From contig CAJNOJ010000100.1 of NCBI GenBank assembly GCA_905250025.1, positions 62,001 through 126,000 on the forward strand: a stretch of 64,000 nt of DNA, given 5' to 3'. The DNA comes from Adineta ricciae. Its lineage: Eukaryota > Rotifera > Eurotatoria > Adinetida > Adinetidae. Shown one piece after another: positions 60,077-64,000 of this stretch (position 1 is the stretch's first letter; each line of letters starts with the position of its first letter). Position numbers and translations under genes: made by a program. Below the pieces are notes generated by a model. The model searched no databases. It had not been told where the DNA came from and was given only the letters and a program-made list of their open reading frames with translations.

Positions 60077-63000
60077 ATGACAACACCAATGCACATTAAT
60101 CCTCAAGAAGAACAATTGTTTCTTGCTACACTTCAAGATTGCTTACAAACAGATAATACAAAACGTGCTGCTGCTGAGGTTGGTATACTCCGCTCTTCTA
60201 TATGAAAAGAAAAACGATTTAACATACACATCTTTTTTCTTTCATTCAGCAAGTCTATCAAGATATTCCTGATGAGAAAAAAGGTATTTTACTTATGTCG
60301 GCGATATGTAATACAACAAGAGGCGTGCCGGTAAGTTGAAGCACTATGTGAAAAGTGAGATTGATGATTCTTTTTAGATTCGATCGATGGCATCGATTAT
60401 GTATCGACGTTTAATTCAATCACAATTTGAGAATTTCTGGCCAAAATACACCCCTGAGCAACAAATGATGTTGAAAAAGGAATTACTCACACGATTAATC
60501 CAAGTAGATGATGATGAAGATATTCGAAAGAAAATCTGTTATATCGTCGCTGAATTAGCCAAGAATTTAATGGGTAAACATTGAATCTCATCAAATGAAG
60601 TTGATTTCATGTGTATAATTTCAGATGAAAATGATCAATCGAAATGGCCGGAAGTTTTGGACTTTCTTTTCCAGTCGGCAAATTCACCGCATAGTAGTTT
60701 AAAAGAATCAGCTTTGATTATTTTCGAGTAAATTACTGTAGAAAGATAGAAGAGAACGAATGAATATGTTAATATTCATATTTCAGAGCTTTTCCGGGCA
60801 TCTTCGGTAGTCAAGCGGAACAATTAACTCAAATTATCCATCAAATATTTTTAAATTGTTTAAACGATCAAGAAAAGAAAGTTCGTTACACAGCTGCAAC
60901 TGCTTTCGCAGCTTATCTCAAAGACAATGCTGAAAATACTCAATTGATGAATATTTATCGCGACTGTTTACCACCATTTCTTTCGGTAAGAAAAATTTTA
61001 AGAAATATTTAACAGCTAAACATTTGTTCATCTTTCTAGACAATAACACATAGTTTGGCGAACTCCGATGACGATACAGTATTGAAAGCATTGATCGATA
61101 TTGCAGAAAATACACCAAAATATATCCGACCAGCTATCGATGAAGTTTTTACGTTATGTCTTCATGTTCGTATATGACCTATTCTATTCCTTCGCTTCTT
61201 GATCAGTATTTGTATTGTATTGAATAGACAATGGAGCAAAAGGATGATTTCGAAGAATCACGTCGTCATTTAGCTTTGGAAGTTTTAGTTACTCTTTCTG
61301 AAACGGCAAGTGCTATGGTTCGAAAAGTGGCCAAAAAATACATGAACAAGCTTGGTAAAAATAAAAACAAACTGTCGAATAATTCCGTTGTCTCAAATTT
61401 CTTCTTTTCAGTTCCGCAACTTCTTGAAATGATGGTTGATTTGGATGATGATTCGGACTGGTCAACTAAAGATATAATTGAGGATGAAGAAGATGATAGG
61501 TAGTAGGATCGTTTTTAAATATCGTTCTCACTGGTTTCATTCGTCTGTTTAGTAATGCTGTCGTTGGTGAAAGTTCATTAGATCGTCTTGCTTGTGCACT
61601 TGGTGGAAAAACAATGTTGAATTATATTTTAACAACTGTTCAAACTATGTTACGAAATCGTATGTGCATCAGCGTTGATCCAGCACATCGGTAATTTTGA
61701 GTTTTTCTCTCTAGCTGATTGGCGTTATCGACATGCTGGCTTAATGGCTATATCAGCTACTGGCGAAGGCTGTCACAAAGAAATGACAGTTTTACTGGAT
61801 GATCTTGTCAATGGAATATTAGTTTTCCTCAAAGATCCGGTAATACTATCGGTTTTTATCGATTCATCTGGAATATATTCCAACTTTAGCATCCACGCGT
61901 TCGATATGCAGCTTGTAATGCATTGGGACAAATGTCAACAGATTTCCAAGGAACATTTCAAAAGAAATTTCATGCGAAAGTTATTCCTGGTCTTTTGTCT
62001 ATTCTTGATGATCATGAAAATCCTCGAACACAAGCACATGGTGGCGCGGCTTTAGTCAATTTTGCGGAAGATTGTCCACCACGACTTTTGATCGAACACT
62101 TACCGCAAATTATTGAAAAGCTTGAACAAGTGCTCAATCGAAAATATCAAGAAGTATAACTATCTGCTTTATCATTTCAATGTAAAATCCTTTCATTTTC
62201 AGCTCGTTCAACACAATCGTAAATTGGTTCTTGAACAAATTGTCACAACACTTGCAGCCATCGCCGATACAGTTGCACAAGATTTTTCACCCTATTATGA
62301 TCGGTTAGCATCGATTTATTTGCTAACGAAATCAACCTATGTTTTCTCGTTCAAGGTTTATGCCACAATTGAAATATCTGTTTAAAAACGCAGTTACACC
62401 TGATTATCGAATGTTACGCGGGAAAACAATGGAATGCATCAGTTTAATTGGTCTAGCTGTCGGAAAAGAAAAAGTTCGTAGTTGTTGTTTATCGTGGAAA
62501 TCTAGCGTAAAGCTTGCTTATCTTCTGATAGTTTATCCATGATTGTTATGAAATTATGCAAGAATTGGTTAAAACCCAAGTTGATTTCGAAAATTTGGGC
62601 AACGATGATCCACAAGTGTCGTATTTGATTGGCGCTTGGACACGTATATGTAAAATCTTAGGCAAAGATTTTGAACAGTACTTACCCATTGTCATGGGAC
62701 CGGTTTTGAAAGCTGCAGCATTCAAACCTGAGGTCACTGTGTTGAATGAAGATGAAACCGATGTTGAAGAAGATGATAGTTGGGAGGTCTTAAATGTTGG
62801 CGATCAAGTATGAGTAATCAATCTTAACGTAATTGTCATTTATGTATGTTTGTTGTTCGTTAGGCATTTGGTATTAAAACAACAGGTCTTGAAGAAAAAG
62901 CAAGTGCTTGTTCAATGCTTGTTTGTTATGCAAAAGAATTAAAAGAAGGTTTTGTTAATTATGTCGAAGAAACAACGAAGCTCATGGTTCCACTTCTTCG

Positions 63001-63349
63001 ATTCTATTTTCATGAAGGTTGTTGCTATGACATGCAATGATGAGATTGAACATCAAGATTGTTTTTCTTTTTCATTGTTATAGGTGTTCGTGCTGCAGCT
63101 GCTGAATCCTTACCACATCTACTCGATTGTGCGAAATTACGTGGTGATGATTATGTTCGTCAAATGTGGCAATACATGAACAAGGAATTATTCAAAGCTA
63201 TCGAAATTGAACCTGATCATGAAGTTCTTGGTGAATTATTTTCATCCGTCGGAAAAGTAAACTTCGATATCGATTATTTATACAATCAGTTCTCCTCTCT
63301 TTGTTTAGTGTATTGAAACATTGGGTGTGTCAAGTTTATCTGCTGATGN
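60077..63349 (+). CDS. IPO5: Importin-5 (karyopherin beta-3), 3' end missing at an assembly join
   Basis: Seventeen exons (60077-60178, 60250-60330, 60378-60573, 60625-60727, 60787-60985, 61040-61165, 61228-61354, 61412-61499, 61553-61659, 61715-61839, 61890-62153, 62203-62303, 62356-62473, 62532-62807, 62864-63017, 63084-63256, 63309-63349) encode the first 793 residues; human IPO5 has 1,097. HEAT-repeat segments match closely: [95 protein letters not shown]5 imports ribosomal proteins and histones into the nucleus, releasing cargo on RanGTP binding. The acidic loop [19 protein letters not shown] is typical of the RanGTP-dissociation region. Coding breaks off at the N (63349); nothing after it resembles the missing C-terminal repeats. 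Confidence 0.95.
63349..63349. other. Single N marking a probable contig join
   Basis: Importin-5 coding stops being recognisable at this base. Comparable single Ns at 20027 and 21141 are proven joins; others at 32116 and 35134 are of the same kind. Confidence 0.75.
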
Positions 63350-63781
63350 TGCTAGTGTTTAGAGATACATTACTTTTATCGATATATTCTTTTTCTCTTT
63401 CATTTCTATTTTGTTATGATTTCTCTATTTTCTTCTCATATCTATTTTTGGTCGCCCGATCGAACAGAAGGGAAACACAAGTCGATAACAGGTTTTATTT
63501 TTCTTTTGTTTATTATGGTTTTCTATTTTGTAAAACGAAAGCGTTGATGTATATGGAAGAACTAAGAGAGAACAAAACAAACAAATCAGATGAGATATCT
63601 TAAAAGAACGTTGAATATGAACAAATAATTTCCTCTTTATTTCAATGGCAAGGTTCAATCTTATATACATATGTTAATGATATTCTCGTTTGAATAATGC
63701 AAATAGTACATGTTAATGGAATGTCCTACTGGAACGAAAACATTTCATAGGACTGTCATAAATCTGAATGATTCCATACAT
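63350..63781. other. Sequence after the join, no gene recognised
   Basis: AT-rich; likely 3' flank of the following minus-strand gene. It does not continue importin-5. Confidence 0.45.
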
Positions 63782-64000
63782 TTATAACACAAATGAATAT
63801 CCAGTTAATGAACTTATGACAAGCAATGTGGTCTTTTGTAGAGCTGCTGGAATACCTGTTCGCATTAAAAATAGTAGAGCAACTGTCACTATTTCGATGA
63901 TGATTTCAAGGACGAGAAAGATCACAGCAACTCGAAAGAAAAGCAATCGTTTTTGGCAAGCGAAATCAATAATAATATGAATGAAACTCGTAAGGATGAT
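63782..64000 (-). CDS. C-terminal end of a membrane protein (start outside window)
   Basis: Open frame of 72 codons running off the right edge and ending in TAA at 63782. It reads CQKRLLFFRVAVIFLVLEII followed by a further hydrophobic run and LLFLMRTGIPAALQKTTLLV, that is at least one long transmembrane helix preceded by basic residues, then a short tail. The hydrophobic, coding-like composition contrasts with the AT-rich surroundings. Family not recognised. Confidence 0.45.
   Translation of the reverse strand: MILTSFIHIIIDFACQKRLLFFRVAVIFLVLEIIIEIVTVALLFLMRTGIPAALQKTTLLVISSLTGYSFVL

Overview
The window reads as nuclear DNA of a small, gene-dense, AT-rich animal genome, most probably a bdelloid rotifer. 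Introns are short (mostly 47-60 nt, GT-AG) and numerous. Typical animal genes (GAPDH, NOA1, importin-5, UROD, BCL7, OSER1, STYXL1, SAPCD and CDC123 homologues, opsins, other GPCRs) lie among genes that animals normally lack: a PPR-DYW RNA-editing type protein, two GlgX-type glycogen debranching enzymes and a secreted beta-propeller/F5-8C carbohydrate-active protein. That mixture of metazoan core genes and foreign-looking genes is characteristic of bdelloids. The genus call is not attempted. Gene models below were built by hand from splice sites and protein family similarity; in nearly all of them the exon lengths close in frame.

Layout. 1-11 kb: the 3' end of a histidine acid phosphatase, then two opsin genes that share a nearly identical 1.4 kb tract, separated by decayed sequence with a few coding fragments. 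11-24 kb: a small Cys-rich anchored protein, GAPDH (minus) divergent from NOA1 (plus), a CDC123-like gene, the PPR-DYW gene (containing two 221-bp assembly duplications at single Ns), and a decayed copy of the CDC123-like 3' end. 24-34 kb: a Suppressor-of-APC-domain gene, a Cys-rich unknown, a proline-rich unknown and long noncoding AT-rich stretches, ending in a foldback inverted repeat. 34-40 kb: a small unknown gene, a dynein-heavy-chain-like pseudogene, the pseudophosphatase STYXL1 and a BCL7 family gene. 39-52 kb: two GPCRs of one family and two GlgX genes, apparently a duplicated block, with a secreted glycosidase-like gene and an unknown gene between. 53-64 kb: UROD, OSER1, importin-5 (cut at an N) and the end of a membrane protein gene.

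There is no operon logic here; neighbours are independent eukaryotic genes. The most notable patterns are: (a) two unrelated paralogue pairs (opsin, GlgX), each carrying an essentially identical 1.4-1.5 kb core with abruptly diverged ends, which looks like gene conversion; (b) opsins that keep both the retinal lysine and a vertebrate-style TM3 glutamate but have lost the acidic residue of the E/DRY motif; (c) a DYW-type deaminase PPR protein in an animal; (d) a small cluster of probable horizontally acquired carbohydrate genes. No RNA genes, CRISPR arrays or complete transposons were recognised.
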